DNA of 64,000 bases. Origin: Psychrobacter sp. JCM 18900 (lineage in GTDB: Bacteria; Pseudomonadota; Gammaproteobacteria; Pseudomonadales; Moraxellaceae). The stretch spans positions 1 to 64,000 of the forward strand of contig NZ_CAJHBL010000007.1 of assembly GCF_904846625.1 (NCBI RefSeq). Direction: 5' to 3'. The position numbers and the translations under genes are program-made. Shown here one piece after another: positions 49,284 to 58,643 of this stretch (the first letter of the stretch is position 1; each line of letters begins with the position of its first letter). Below the pieces are notes generated by a model. The model ran no database searches. It was not told the origin of the DNA and saw only the letters and a program-made list of their open reading frames with translations.

Positions 49284-49453
49284 ATACCATTTGAAAATTA
49301 AACAGTTAGACTGAGAACTATCAATATAACGGACTAAATAGTATGACTAAGTAATTGATACATTTATCAATCATTGGTCACCATTATATTTATCGAAAGT
49401 TATTAATTTAAATAAATCCCTTAATCAATTATTTATCCAAAAAGGAATTACCT

Positions 49454-50059
49454 ATGTTAAAGAAGAACTTGTTATCTATCGCAGTTGTAACCGCAGCCAT
49501 GTCACTAGCAGCGTGTAACGATACTGAGACTGTTGCAGAGCCAACTGAACCAGAAGCGACTGAAGAAATGGCAGTTGAGCCAGTTGTTGAGACAGAAGCT
49601 GTTGAAGCAGAGCCAATGGCCGAAATGGACATGGAAGCGACTCAAACTATCGCTGAAATCGCAGCAGAAAACGAAAACTTAACTATCTTAACCGCTGCGC
49701 TACAGGCTGCTGGTCTTGATACTATGCTAATGGAAGAAACTAAGCATACTGTATTTGCTCCAACTGATGATGCGTTTGCTCCAGTACTAGAAAAACTAGG
49801 CGTAACTAAAGAAGAGTTATTGGCCAATACAGACTTGCTAAAAACGGTTCTTCCTTACCATGTGTTAGCGATGGAAGTTAAAGCGGCTGACATCCCATAC
49901 GGTACTGAAATCGAAACAGCGAACGGTAAAACCATTACTATCAGTGAAGATAACGTGATTACTGATGCTACTGGTAATACAGCAAATATTACTGGTACAG
50001 ATATCATGGCAACCAATGGTGTGGTCCACACTATCGATGCAGTATTAATGCCTGAATAA
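49454..50059 (+). CDS. Fasciclin (FAS1) domain lipoprotein, second intact copy
   Basis: 201 residues. The lipoprotein signal ends in LAAC (cysteine ~21), followed by a very acidic Glu/Thr/Pro linker (about 22-60, with repeated EPTEPEATEE- and VVETEAVEAEP-type segments). A single FAS1 domain (about 62-201) has HTVFAPTDDAFAPVLEKLG and the closing TNGVVHTIDAVLMPE. The strong acidity contrasts with the first copy and suggests a surface or periplasmic role in a saline setting. An AAAGGAA site precedes the ATG. Confidence 0.88.
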   Translation: MLKKNLLSIAVVTAAMSLAACNDTETVAEPTEPEATEEMAVEPVVETEAVEAEPMAEMDMEATQTIAEIAAENENLTILTAALQAAGLDTMLMEETKHTVFAPTDDAFAPVLEKLGVTKEELLANTDLLKTVLPYHVLAMEVKAADIPYGTEIETANGKTITISEDNVITDATGNTANITGTDIMATNGVVHTIDAVLMPE

Positions 50060-50099
50060 GCTATTTATTAACGCGTGGATTCATAATCTATAAGTTAAA

Positions 50100-50130
50100 G
50101 AAAGCCTAGCCATCGCGCTAGGCTTTTTTA
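50100..50130 (+). terminator. Terminator of the second fasciclin gene
   Basis: A perfect stem AAAGCCTAGC/GCTAGGCTTT with a seven-base loop, ending in a run of seven T residues. Confidence 0.92.
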
Positions 50131-50440
50131 TGTCGATGAATTAAGAACGCGAAAATTAAGAGTAAGGAAGTTAAGGCGCAAAAATTGAAGCGATGATATA
50201 CGCTCTTGGTTAAGTATATCGGTAGAGCTACCTAATCAGTATAGGGTTATAAAATGCCAAAGTAAGCTCTGTAAAGAAGACAAGCAAAATACAAAATGTC
50301 AGTTATATGTTGTTTCGAATGCAGATTAACCTTAGAAGATAAAAGGGTGATTTTAAGGTATTAAATCAGCTCGTATGAACGTGGGCTTCGATGTTTTTTC
50401 GGTAAGCTATTCTGTAGCGGTGTAGAAAAACATCCAAACA

Positions 50441-50473
50441 AAAAAGCCCGAGACTATAGTCTCGGGCTTTTTA
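50441..50473 (-). terminator. Intrinsic terminator of the AGCS symporter gene
   Basis: The stem AAAAAGCCCGAGACTATAGTCTC... is a near-perfect palindrome centred on GACTATAGTC, with A-runs before and T-runs after it, so it works on either strand. It lies about 50 bases beyond the symporter stop. The stretch between it and the fasciclin terminator (50131-50440) shows nothing clear. Confidence 0.9.
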
Positions 50474-50519
50474 TTCATTCAATAAGATTAAGTAGTAACC
50501 TTACTAAATCTAAATCGAC

Positions 50520-52067
50520 TTACACTTTATCTTTACGTAATGGATCAGCGTTCATGCTTTTTTGCTGTGCTAGATGACGCTCTTCCCAATAAGGTGCGTT
50601 TTTGATACCGAATTTAGCAGGGTCAAAGCTATAGCGAGTTACGCCAGCTTTACGCTGAGCTTCATAGTCTTTAAGCATAGTAAGGGTTGGACGAGCCACG
50701 ATGAAGATGACAAGAATACCAACAATGTTAAGCCAAGCCATAAGACCAACACCGATATCACCGATTGCCCAGATATAACCAGCTGAGTTTAGACCACCAT
50801 AAGCAACCATCGCCATGATAAGCACTTTCACTAGGAATAGACCAGTTCTGTTCGCACTACGACCAAGAAAACGTGTTAAGTAAGCGACGTTTACTTCAGC
50901 GATGTAGTAGTAAGCCAGAATTGTTGTAAAGGCAAAGAAGAATACAGCGATTGCGATAAAGGCATTACCAAACGTACCGTATACAGATTCCATTGCCATT
51001 TGCGTGAACGCAGGAGCATTGATTTCAGTAGTAGCAGCAACGTTCTGTACGATGAACTGGCCATCTGGTAGCGTACCTTGAATGTTGTACATACCAGTAG
51101 ACAAGATCATGAATGCAGTAGCAGAACATACTAGTAACGTATCAACATATACTGAGAATGCCTGAACGAGACCCTGCTGTGATGGATGCTCAACTTCAGC
51201 AGCAGCAGCAGCGTGAGGCCCTGTACCCTGACCAGCTTCGTTAGAGTAGATACCACGTTTCACACCCCAACCGATAGCAGCACCAAAACCTGCTTGTGCA
51301 GTGAATGCATCACCAACGATCATACCAAATACATCTGGAATCAAGCTGAAGTTGCTGAACATGATGATTAGCGCTAAGGCAATATAACCTAAAGCCATAA
51401 AAGGTACTGCAAACTCAGTAAAGGTTGCAATACGCTTAATACCACCAAAGATGATGATACCTAGCACGACTAAGATGATAGCCAAGCCGACCAAACGCAT
51501 AGAGCCAACTTCTAGGCCTGCAACGTTCATGATCGTACCTTCGCCCATTACCTGTGCAAATGCACTGATAACACCGTTCGCCTGTACACCAGGTAAGAAC
51601 ATACCACATGATAAAATAGAAGCGATTGCGAAGAGGATACCGTACCACTTTTGACCAAGGGCACGTTCAAAGTAATAAGCTGGGCCACCGCGATACTCGC
51701 CAGTTACCACATCTTTTTCTTTGTAAATCTGAGCAAGAGTAGATTCGACATAGGCTGTAGATGCGCCTAGGAAGGCTACGATCCACATCCAGAATACGGC
51801 ACCTGGGCCACCGAAGCCGATAGCAGCAGCTACCCCAGCGATGTTACCCATACCCACACGACCGGCGAGTGAGACGGCAAGTGCCTGAAATGATGAGATA
51901 CCCTGTGCACTAGATTTACCAGTGAATAGGAGTTTGATCATCTCACCGAATAGACGTACTTGTACAAAGCGCGTCATAATGGAATAGAACAGACCGGCAC
52001 CCAAGCAGAGATAAATCAGCGCTGGGCTCCAAATAATTCCATTTACTAAGTTAACTAAACCTTCCAT
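50520..52067 (-). CDS. Alanine/glycine:cation symporter (AGCS family)
   Basis: A 515-residue sodium-coupled amino-acid importer with about eleven membrane helices. Family signatures include ALAVSLAGRVGMGNIAGVAAAIGFGGPGAVFWMWIV near residue 62-97 (the GNIAGVA core), GGPAYYFERALG, and AAIGWGVKRGIYSNEAGQGTGP in the middle. Most characterised members take up alanine, glycine or serine. The ATG has AGGA eight bases upstream. It is monocistronic, with its own terminator and a short palindrome in its leader. Confidence 0.93.
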   Translation of the reverse strand: MEGLVNLVNGIIWSPALIYLCLGAGLFYSIMTRFVQVRLFGEMIKLLFTGKSSAQGISSFQALAVSLAGRVGMGNIAGVAAAIGFGGPGAVFWMWIVAFLGASTAYVESTLAQIYKEKDVVTGEYRGGPAYYFERALGQKWYGILFAIASILSCGMFLPGVQANGVISAFAQVMGEGTIMNVAGLEVGSMRLVGLAIILVVLGIIIFGGIKRIATFTEFAVPFMALGYIALALIIMFSNFSLIPDVFGMIVGDAFTAQAGFGAAIGWGVKRGIYSNEAGQGTGPHAAAAAEVEHPSQQGLVQAFSVYVDTLLVCSATAFMILSTGMYNIQGTLPDGQFIVQNVAATTEINAPAFTQMAMESVYGTFGNAFIAIAVFFFAFTTILAYYYIAEVNVAYLTRFLGRSANRTGLFLVKVLIMAMVAYGGLNSAGYIWAIGDIGVGLMAWLNIVGILVIFIVARPTLTMLKDYEAQRKAGVTRYSFDPAKFGIKNAPYWEERHLAQQKSMNADPLRKDKV

Positions 52068-52125
52068 ATTTATGTTCCTAGTACTGTCTCAAGGTGGCAC
52101 TGTTTGCTAGGAGTAAACTAACTGG

Positions 52126-52147
52126 TTAACTTACTTATTTAAGTTAA
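52126..52147. promoter_or_regulatory. Possible operator palindrome upstream of the AGCS gene
   Basis: TTAACTTA and TAAGTTAA, a perfect 8-bp inverted repeat with a six-base spacer, about 60 bases upstream of the symporter start. It could be a repressor site or a weak hairpin. Confidence 0.35.
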
Positions 52148-53023
52148 GCAGTTAAAGTCTCTGCATCGACTTATTTGTTGTCTAAGTCTCATGTGCTGGG
52201 CCACCAAGAATGGACTGTAGTTGTCTGTATTTACCCGCGTATCTCGTCAGTAATACGGACTATTTGCATAGCGCTTATCACTGACAATATAAATATCAGC
52301 TGCGTTTACTATTATTCTACAACCTCAACTACTGCGGCCTTCTATCATCATGTTATACATCAGATGAGTCATAAGTTGACCGGCGGATAAAACAGGCGGT
52401 TATATAATTAAATATCCATCACCATGATGGCATTCAACTTACTATGAGCTGTCTTGAATGAATGCATGACTGGTATGGCGAATTGACAGTATCTAGCGAT
52501 AATTTGACAGTTAATTGATGTTTTTATTAAGAAATTAAAAACTCGCTAATACTAATCAAACTATAAGTCCACTACCAAATGTATTCAAACCGTACGGCTA
52601 CGTAACTGCAATTTGCCATATTTTTGTACTAATTACTAGAAATTTCTTTGTAGACGGTAGATATATTCGTATTTTATTTAGCAGATACATTAGCAAGATT
52701 TGGATTATATATAAATAATTGTTTGTACTTTTATAACATTTAGTCTGATTGCGTTAGACTGCTAGATTTTTGCTCTATATCTATCATGATAAGAACGCGT
52801 TATCGTTGACACTATGCGGTTGTGTTTTGGTAACGGTCAATTGTAAAAAGCCGTATATAACGCCATCATTAGGACAACTTCTTTTGATATCATGCTGATA
52901 GAGTGATGCGCAGATATACAATATATAGAGCGTATGACTGCCGTATGAATACCAAGAAAACTTAAAAATATTAAAAACGTGGTACTGGATATTTGTTATT
53001 TATCATTATTAGGAGAATCAACA
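52148..53023. other. Long AT-rich intergenic region
   Basis: About 870 bases between two divergent units. Two TTGACAGT strings at ~52485 and ~52508 resemble -35 boxes, but no convincing promoter pair follows. A 71-codon reading frame at 52175-52390 has no ribosome site and no recognisable protein character. I see no RNA gene. Confidence 0.4.
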
Positions 53024-53656
53024 ATGACGCGTAAATCTATTATGAAGCCGATGTTGCTAGCCGCTTTATTGACAACTTCTACGGTTGGTCTAAGCGGCTG
53101 TGGCTACAATAACCTGCAGGCACAAGATGAGCAGGTCACTGCTTCATGGTCAGAAGTGGTCAACCAGTATCAGCGCCGTTCTGATTTGGTGCCAAACTTA
53201 GTCAAAGTCGTACAGCAATACGCCGAGCAAGAGCAAGAGGTATTTACCCAAGTGGCAGAAGCTCGCTCACGTGCGGGCGGTATCACGGTGACGCCAGAAG
53301 TGCTTAATGATCCAGAAGCGATGGAGCGTTATGCAGCAGCGCAAGAGCAGATGACAGGCGCATTATCACGTTTGATGGCGGTATCTGAGCGTTATCCAGA
53401 TCTAAAATCAGATGCACTGTTTCAAGATTTACAAGCGCAGTTAGAAGGTACTGAGAACCGTATTGCTGTGGCTCGTAACCGCTACATCCAAGAAGTGCAA
53501 GGATACAATACAACGGTACGTCAGTTCCCAACCAACATCACTGCAAAAGTATTTGGGATGGATACTAAGCCCAACTTTAGTGTGGCCAATGAAGAGGCGA
53601 TTTCAACCGCACCAAGTGTTAATTTTGGCGACTCTACAGAAAAGTCTGCTGAATAA
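53024..53656 (+). CDS. lemA: LemA-family lipoprotein
   Basis: A 210-residue helical protein. The lipobox-like GLSGC (cysteine ~26) would anchor it to a membrane. The family core follows: VVNQYQRRSDLVPNLVKVVQQYAEQE, then long helices with LMAVSERYPDLKSD and ENRIAVARNRYIQEVQGYN, ending in NITAKVFGM. LemA proteins are widespread and of unclear function, but they are often encoded next to TPM-domain proteins, as here. The ATG at 53024 has AGGAG nine bases upstream; an in-frame upstream start is not supported. First gene of lemA-tpm-tpm. Confidence 0.92.
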   Translation: MTRKSIMKPMLLAALLTTSTVGLSGCGYNNLQAQDEQVTASWSEVVNQYQRRSDLVPNLVKVVQQYAEQEQEVFTQVAEARSRAGGITVTPEVLNDPEAMERYAAAQEQMTGALSRLMAVSERYPDLKSDALFQDLQAQLEGTENRIAVARNRYIQEVQGYNTTVRQFPTNITAKVFGMDTKPNFSVANEEAISTAPSVNFGDSTEKSAE

Positions 53657-53779
53657 AATTTAGAATGAATGTGACGACAGAGCGGCATAGGCAGCTCTGT
53701 TCATTTAGCTAATGGTTCAATGATGATTAGTTAGAGTCTATCAATTGGTAAAGATGTTATCTGAGGTGGTATAGATTAG

Positions 53780-54964
53780 ATGAATAATTCAAAAGCAATC
53801 TTATCAGCATTACTGTTTACGTTAGGTGTCGTCAGCGTGCCTGTATTGCACGCTGCACCCAATGATACAGCGGTGGCGACAGATAGCACCTCGGATCTGC
53901 AAAACCGTAGTGTCGAAGAGTTGGTGGCCGTTGCTAAAGCAGGCGAGTCTAACGAAGCAATCAATGATGCTGTATTAAATAACGATGCTATCAATGGGGC
54001 AGTGCTCGGCAACGACGCTATCAATCAAAATGCAGATAACCAAAGCGCAGCAAATGGTACTGCCAATGCCCAAACAACCGCTCAGCCACCTGTACGCTCC
54101 AGTGCCGAGGGTGTTGACGCTGATAAGTTGATACTTAATGAACCAGTCGTTGATCAGGTCAATATCTTAAATCCTCAAGAAAAGCTACGTCTAGAGGCGC
54201 AGCTTAGAAGTATTTATCAGCAGGGATTAGCACAAGCAGCGGTGGTTATCGTACCAACTACCAATGGCGTACCAATATTTGATTATGCATTGCAAGTTGC
54301 TGAGAAGTGGGAATTGGGTGATGAAGCTATCGATGATGGTCTGCTGATTGTCGTCGCTGTCAATGACCGTGATATGTATATCTTAACGGGTTATGGATTA
54401 GAAGGTGTCTTACCAGATGCAGCGGTTAACCGTGTCATTCGAGAAGATATCACACCGTTATTTAAGCAAAATAACTATGGTGCAGGGATAATCGCTGGCG
54501 TTGAAGCGCTTAAAACGCGCCTAACTGCTGATCCTGAAGTCTTAGCCCGTGCTGATGCGCAAGCTGCAGAACGTACTGCTCAGCAAAGCTCAGACGAGCT
54601 GCCATCACCTATTTTCTTATTTATCATGGCGATGATTTTTGGTAGCTTTATTACTAATATATTGGGCCGGGTATTTGGTTCTATTATTACCGCTGGCGGG
54701 TTTTTTGCAGGTTCAATGGCACTAGGCGGCGGTTTCTTCATGACGCTGATTATGGCAATATTCATCTGGATGTTTTTGATCTCACGCGGCGGTGGCGGTG
54801 GAAAAGGCGGCGGCGGTAAAGGTGGGCGCAGAGGTGGCATGATTTTCTTACCCGGTATGGGCGGCGGTAGTGGAGGCGGCTTTGGCGGTGGTGGTTTCGG
54901 AGGAGGCGGCTTTGGCGGTGGCGGCGGTGGTTTCGGCGGCGGCGGTGCAGGTGGCTCGTGGTAA
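53780..54964 (+). CDS. TPM-domain membrane protein with glycine-rich tail
   Basis: 394 residues. A signal peptide (about 1-26, ending LHAAP) precedes an Asn/Asp-rich linker with imperfect repeats of NDAINGAVL. The TPM (DUF477) domain spans about 118-255, with VDQVNILNPQEKLRLEAQLR, VAEKWELGDEAIDDGLLIVVA and ILTGYGLEGVLPDA. One or two membrane helices lie at about 278-335. A tail made almost only of Gly, Phe and Ser (GGGFGGGGFGG type) ends the protein. This is the YgcG layout. It lies 124 bases after lemA and 71 before a second TPM gene, so they probably act together at the membrane. Confidence 0.9.
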   Translation: MNNSKAILSALLFTLGVVSVPVLHAAPNDTAVATDSTSDLQNRSVEELVAVAKAGESNEAINDAVLNNDAINGAVLGNDAINQNADNQSAANGTANAQTTAQPPVRSSAEGVDADKLILNEPVVDQVNILNPQEKLRLEAQLRSIYQQGLAQAAVVIVPTTNGVPIFDYALQVAEKWELGDEAIDDGLLIVVAVNDRDMYILTGYGLEGVLPDAAVNRVIREDITPLFKQNNYGAGIIAGVEALKTRLTADPEVLARADAQAAERTAQQSSDELPSPIFLFIMAMIFGSFITNILGRVFGSIITAGGFFAGSMALGGGFFMTLIMAIFIWMFLISRGGGGGKGGGGKGGRRGGMIFLPGMGGGSGGGFGGGGFGGGGFGGGGGGFGGGGAGGSW

Positions 54965-55035
54965 GTATTCCACACACTCAAACAAGATAAACTCTACATA
55001 ACCATCGAAAACGACGTACTTGAGGAAATAATATA

Positions 55036-55560
55036 ATGGTAGAAGACAACGCTTCAAACCCCAGTTTTGCCCGCTGGTGGCGTCAAGTTTTGTTCGTCCC
55101 TTTATTACATAGTAAATGGCTAACAACAGAATCTAAGGCGCGTTTAACAGATGCTGTGACACGAGCCGAACGTGGGCATCGTGGTGAGGTGTTCTTGATT
55201 GTAGAAAACCATCTGCCTATCCAAGAAGCCTATCGCATGAACTGCCGTGAGCGTGCGATTGATTTGTTTAGCGAATATCGCGTCTGGGATACCGAAGAAA
55301 ATACGGGCGTCTTGATCTATGTCAATGTATGCGAGCGTAAACTAGAGATTGTCGCAGACCGAGGTATCAGCGCTCACGTTAGTCCAACGGTATGGAATGC
55401 AATGTGTGAAAAGGCGGTATCTGGTATTGCTACTCAAAAGACAGAAGAGAGCTTGACTGAACTTCTAGACGAAGTGGGGCAAGTGTTACGTCAATACTAT
55501 CATTTAGAGCATGATCCAGAAGGTAATGAGCTGTCTGATACAGTCGTATTTTTAAAGTAA
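55036..55560 (+). CDS. Second TPM-domain protein, soluble form
   Basis: 174 residues with one TPM domain (about 30-165) and no obvious signal or membrane helix. Recognisable parts are AVTRAERGHRGEVFLIVE, the acidic DTEENTGVLIYVNVCERKLEIVADRGI and an end with TEESLTELLDEVGQVLRQYY. It is the third gene of the lemA cluster. The two TPM genes encode different versions of the fold, one anchored with a Gly-rich tail and one cytoplasmic in appearance. It has an AGGAAAT-like site before the ATG. Confidence 0.85.
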   Translation: MVEDNASNPSFARWWRQVLFVPLLHSKWLTTESKARLTDAVTRAERGHRGEVFLIVENHLPIQEAYRMNCRERAIDLFSEYRVWDTEENTGVLIYVNVCERKLEIVADRGISAHVSPTVWNAMCEKAVSGIATQKTEESLTELLDEVGQVLRQYYHLEHDPEGNELSDTVVFLK

Positions 55561-55762
55561 TTTGCACTTTATACGGTTGTATTAAGAAGGTTGCTTTTAT
55601 AAGTAGCTTATCTATACGGTCAAAAGGTCTTGTTTTAGGCGATATGCTTTTAGTGTTAAAATGACTCTTCTGGGACAGGTAATGCCTTATGTATACAGTT
55701 CGATTATCCTACTGTGCAACATTTACTAGGGCTCGTCTCGATAACACCATTATTGGAATACT

Positions 55763-56761
55763 ATGATCGAATTAATAAAGAAATTACCGAAAGCTGAACT
55801 TCATCTACATATCGAAGGTTCGCTAGAGCCTGAGCTGATGTTTAGACTGGCCAAAAAGAACAACGTAGAGATACCTTATAAAAATATCGAAGATGTACGC
55901 AGTGCCTATAACTTCACCAATCTGCAGACCTTTTTAGATATCTACTATGCGGGTGCCAACGTCCTACTCACAAAAGATGATTTCTATGATTTGACGTGGG
56001 AATATATTCTTAGATGTGTTGAAGATAATGTCATTCACACAGAGATATTCTTTGATCCGCAGACGCATACTGAACGCGGCGTGCCTTTTGAAGCGATCAT
56101 CACAGGTATCAAAGAAGCGCTTGCAGATGCCAAAGCAAAATACGGTATTACATCATGCATTATTATGTGTTTCTTGCGTCATTTATCGCAAGAAGAAGCG
56201 TTTGAGACATTAGAGCAAGCACTGGACTATAAAGATGACATTATCGGTGTTGGTCTTGATTCATCAGAATTGGGCAACCCACCATCGAAATTCAAAGAAG
56301 TCTTCCAAAAAGCCAAAAAAGAAGGCTTTAAGCTGGTTGCTCATGCAGGCGAGGAAGCTGACTTTTCGTACATCTACGAAGCGCTAGATTTATTGAATAT
56401 CAATAGAATCGATCATGGTGTGCAGTCTATAAAAAGTCCAGAGTTGATGCAAAGACTCAAAGATGAGCAAATGCCACTGACGGTTTGCCCGAACTCAAAT
56501 ATCGAGCTAAAAGTCTTTGAGACTTATAAAGAGCACAATATCAAAGAGCTTTTAGACTATGGTCTGAATATTAGCGTTAACTCGGACGACCCTGCGTATT
56601 TCAAAGGCTACGTGAATCAAAACTTTATCAACCTATATGAAAATCTACCGATTACGGAAGACGATATTATTACATTGGTCAAAAACTCGTTTAAATCGGC
56701 ATTTATCAGTGATGAATTGAAAGAAGCTTACTTGGCGAGAGTTGATCTTGCATTGAAATAA
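55763..56761 (+). CDS. Adenine deaminase (ADA-like, type 2)
   Basis: A zinc amidohydrolase of 332 residues that should convert adenine to hypoxanthine. Metal and catalytic residues are H14 and H16 in AELHLHIEG, H194 and E197 in VAHAGEEAD, H218 in RIDHGV, and D275-D276 in NSDDPAYF. Features that separate adenine deaminase from adenosine deaminase are present: FLDIYYAGANVL, FFDPQTHTERGVPFE and VGLDSSELGNPPSKF, which closely match my memory of Pseudomonas PA0148. It is monocistronic with a terminator. An adenosine deaminase label is the common alternative. Confidence 0.88.
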   Translation: MIELIKKLPKAELHLHIEGSLEPELMFRLAKKNNVEIPYKNIEDVRSAYNFTNLQTFLDIYYAGANVLLTKDDFYDLTWEYILRCVEDNVIHTEIFFDPQTHTERGVPFEAIITGIKEALADAKAKYGITSCIIMCFLRHLSQEEAFETLEQALDYKDDIIGVGLDSSELGNPPSKFKEVFQKAKKEGFKLVAHAGEEADFSYIYEALDLLNINRIDHGVQSIKSPELMQRLKDEQMPLTVCPNSNIELKVFETYKEHNIKELLDYGLNISVNSDDPAYFKGYVNQNFINLYENLPITEDDIITLVKNSFKSAFISDELKEAYLARVDLALK

Positions 56762-56787
56762 GCTACAACGAGCTTGTTTTTAGTAGC

Positions 56788-56828
56788 AAAGGCTTAACGG
56801 TCTATATAAATCGTTAAGCCTTTTTTAT
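56788..56828 (+). terminator. Terminator of the adenine deaminase gene
   Basis: A perfect stem AAAGGCTTAACG/CGTTAAGCCTTT with a run of six T residues, about 30 bases past the stop codon. Confidence 0.92.
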
Positions 56829-56875
56829 TGTCTGTCACTCATTCATTCAGTAATATCTATAAGTAGTAGCAACGT

Positions 56876-57676
56876 TTATAAAGTAGTAATCTCTGCTATA
56901 AGCAGTGGTAAAATGATTCCAGCCTTTTCTGCTAATGTGATATCAACGATAGTATTTGGCGTTGGATCAGGGTTTATCTCAATAACTTTCGCGCCATTCT
57001 GTTTGGCTAATTGTGCCAATCCAGCAGCAGGATAAACCAAGCTTGAGGTACCGATACTGATAAATACTTCGCAATTAGCCGCAGCTTCTTCAGCAGTCTG
57101 CCATGCCTGTACGGGTAGAGCTTCGCCAAACCAAACAATATCTGGTCTAATATAACCGTCGCAATGCGGACAGCTAAGCAGTGATTCATCAAAACTCATA
57201 GCACCTTGATTATCGTACGATGCTCTCGATTGGTCTTGATAAGGTGTCTCACACTGACCACAGCGGTTGCGCCACAGATGACCATGCAGGTGAGTCACTG
57301 CGCTACCAGCTTGCTCGTGCAAATCATCGACATTTTGGGTGATGAGTGTCACTTGCTGATCGGAGGTTTGCGCATGATACTGCCACTGAGCCAACGCATG
57401 ATGGGCAGGATTTGGCGCTTTGTCTGCGACCATTTGCCGACGCCACTGATACCATGACCACACCAGCTTTGGATCACGAGTGAACGCTTCAGGGGTGGCC
57501 AAGTCTTCGACACCATAGTTCTCCCACAGTCCTGTTTGCTTATCTCGAAACGTTGGGATGCCGCTTTCTGCTGAAATGCCAGCTCCAGTCAAAACGCAAA
57601 TACGCTGTTTCGACGCCAGTAGTTGTGCTGCAAGTTTTACTTCTGCTATTAACGCTGGTGATAATTCTGCTAACAT
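56876..57676 (-). CDS. NAD-dependent protein deacylase (Sir2/CobB)
   Basis: A 266-residue sirtuin that removes acyl groups from lysine using NAD. Residues 30-51 carry the GAGISAESGIPTFRDKQTGLW NAD motif, QNVDDLHEQAG lies at 114-124, the catalytic histidine is H131 in HLHGHL, and the zinc cysteines are C139, C142, C169 and C172. Y76 and R79 (in WYQWRR) match the YxxR pair that lets class III sirtuins accept succinyl-lysine, so desuccinylase activity is plausible. It is divergent from a small membrane-protein gene with only 35 bases between starts. Confidence 0.92.
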   Translation of the reverse strand: MLAELSPALIAEVKLAAQLLASKQRICVLTGAGISAESGIPTFRDKQTGLWENYGVEDLATPEAFTRDPKLVWSWYQWRRQMVADKAPNPAHHALAQWQYHAQTSDQQVTLITQNVDDLHEQAGSAVTHLHGHLWRNRCGQCETPYQDQSRASYDNQGAMSFDESLLSCPHCDGYIRPDIVWFGEALPVQAWQTAEEAAANCEVFISIGTSSLVYPAAGLAQLAKQNGAKVIEINPDPTPNTIVDITLAEKAGIILPLLIAEITTL

Positions 57677-57711
57677 GAGCCAACCCTTGCTAATAATGGA
57701 TGTTTTTACTT

Positions 57712-58074
57712 ATGATAGACGGAATTTGGTGGCTTGTCATATTGTTCGCTGTCATCGCAGTTTTATGGTTTGTGGCAAAATCGCGCGGTGCAAAAGTAGG
57801 CGAAAAGCATAGCGGCATAAAATCAAAGAATGCAACACCGAATGATGCGCTGCAAAAAACATCAGCGATATTAAAACAGCATTTTGCTGATTATCGAGTC
57901 ACACGTAAGGCCAATCATTTGCTCGTTAGCAAACAAGACAAAAAAATTGCGATGATTACGATTGATAAAAAGATTGCTGAAGGTCAGCGCCGTTTGGGTG
58001 ATGTGCCAGTGATTAATTATCACCGTATACCTAGCCGTGCTCAGCTAACAGTTAATTTACAAGATGCAGAGTAA
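57712..58074 (+). CDS. Small single-helix membrane protein of unknown function
   Basis: 120 residues. An N-terminal membrane helix (about 5-23) is followed by a basic, soluble region (MITIDKKIAEGQRRLGDVPVINYHRIPSRAQL). I recognise no family, but the composition and codon use are normal for the genome, suggesting a real gene. The ATG at 57712 is preferred; one at 57700 also exists, and the ribosome site is weak. It shares a very short divergent promoter space with the sirtuin gene. Confidence 0.6.
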   Translation: MIDGIWWLVILFAVIAVLWFVAKSRGAKVGEKHSGIKSKNATPNDALQKTSAILKQHFADYRVTRKANHLLVSKQDKKIAMITIDKKIAEGQRRLGDVPVINYHRIPSRAQLTVNLQDAE

Positions 58075-58214
58075 GTTCTATATAGATGAGAGCATTAGAA
58101 ATATACAAGCACAGAAAAGTCGCAAACATTTTGAATGTGTAGGTTTGATGAGTATAGACAGTTTATTTAGGGTAGTGCTAAGGAAGTGATAGAGCAAGGT
58201 TGGAACATAATGAT

Positions 58215-58291
58215 TGGTGCGCTCGGCGGGAATCGAACCCACGACCCTCGGCTTCGGAGACCGATACTCTATCCAACTGAGCTACGAGCGC
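58215..58291 (-). tRNA. tRNA-Arg (anticodon CCG)
   Basis: Read on the minus strand, the acceptor stem GCGCTCG pairs with CGAGCGC, the D-loop region is TAGCTCAGTTGGATAGAG, and the anticodon stem TCGGT/GCCGA encloses CTCCGAA, giving CCG at 34-36. The T-arm has GGTTCGAATCC, and the discriminator A is followed by an encoded CCA. The 77-base length and all conserved positions fit. It decodes CGG. Confidence 0.97.
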
Positions 58292-58524
58292 ATATGATAA
58301 CGATATGTCTGACTGTCACGCTTAGATACGCATGATAATTAGCATAAGGTGTCTAGAAATAAAGACCGCTTAGTCTAACAAATAAAAAGCATAAAGCCAA
58401 TAAATGACAGTCGCGATTGAGGTTTTTTAAGAAAAAACAGCCAAGTCATTAAACAAGCATGGCAATTTACCTGCCTTTTCCCTTATAATGTTGGGGAGAA
58501 TTCATATTTATAATCACCGATTGC

Positions 58525-58615
58525 AAGTGCGCTGGCACGCGGGATGGCTGTCTGCTATTGAAGACTTAGAGGTCGTCAAAGGAGGACAGACAGAATGTCC
58601 GAGCCGTGCTAGTCC
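58525..58615 (+). promoter_or_regulatory. Structured leader upstream of the cytochrome c gene
   Basis: GCACG (58535-58539) pairs with CGTGC (58605-58609). Between them CTGTCTG (58548-58554) pairs perfectly with CAGACAG (58587-58593), with further partial pairing of CGG, and the closing GGACAGACAGAATGTCC can form an alternative hairpin. A TATAAT box lies at 58484-58489 with a weak TGGCAA 18 bases before it. This gives a 5' leader of over 100 bases before the ATG at 58644. It resembles no riboswitch I know. Confidence 0.45.
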
Positions 58616-58643
58616 TTGTATACGTAATAAGAGAACGTGACGA

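Noticed and set aside
52175..52390. 71-codon reading frame in the long intergenic region
   Set aside because: No ribosome-binding site; composition (many Tyr, Thr, Ser, His) looks like translated non-coding DNA.
54580..54981. Proline-rich minus-strand frame opposite the TPM gene tail
   Set aside because: It is the mirror of the glycine-codon run (GGC/GGT read as GCC/ACC frames), not an independent gene.
58540..58612. Possible RNase P RNA or tmRNA fragment
   Set aside because: The GGAGGACAGACAG string briefly suggested the P4 region, but the RNase P core sequences and length are absent.
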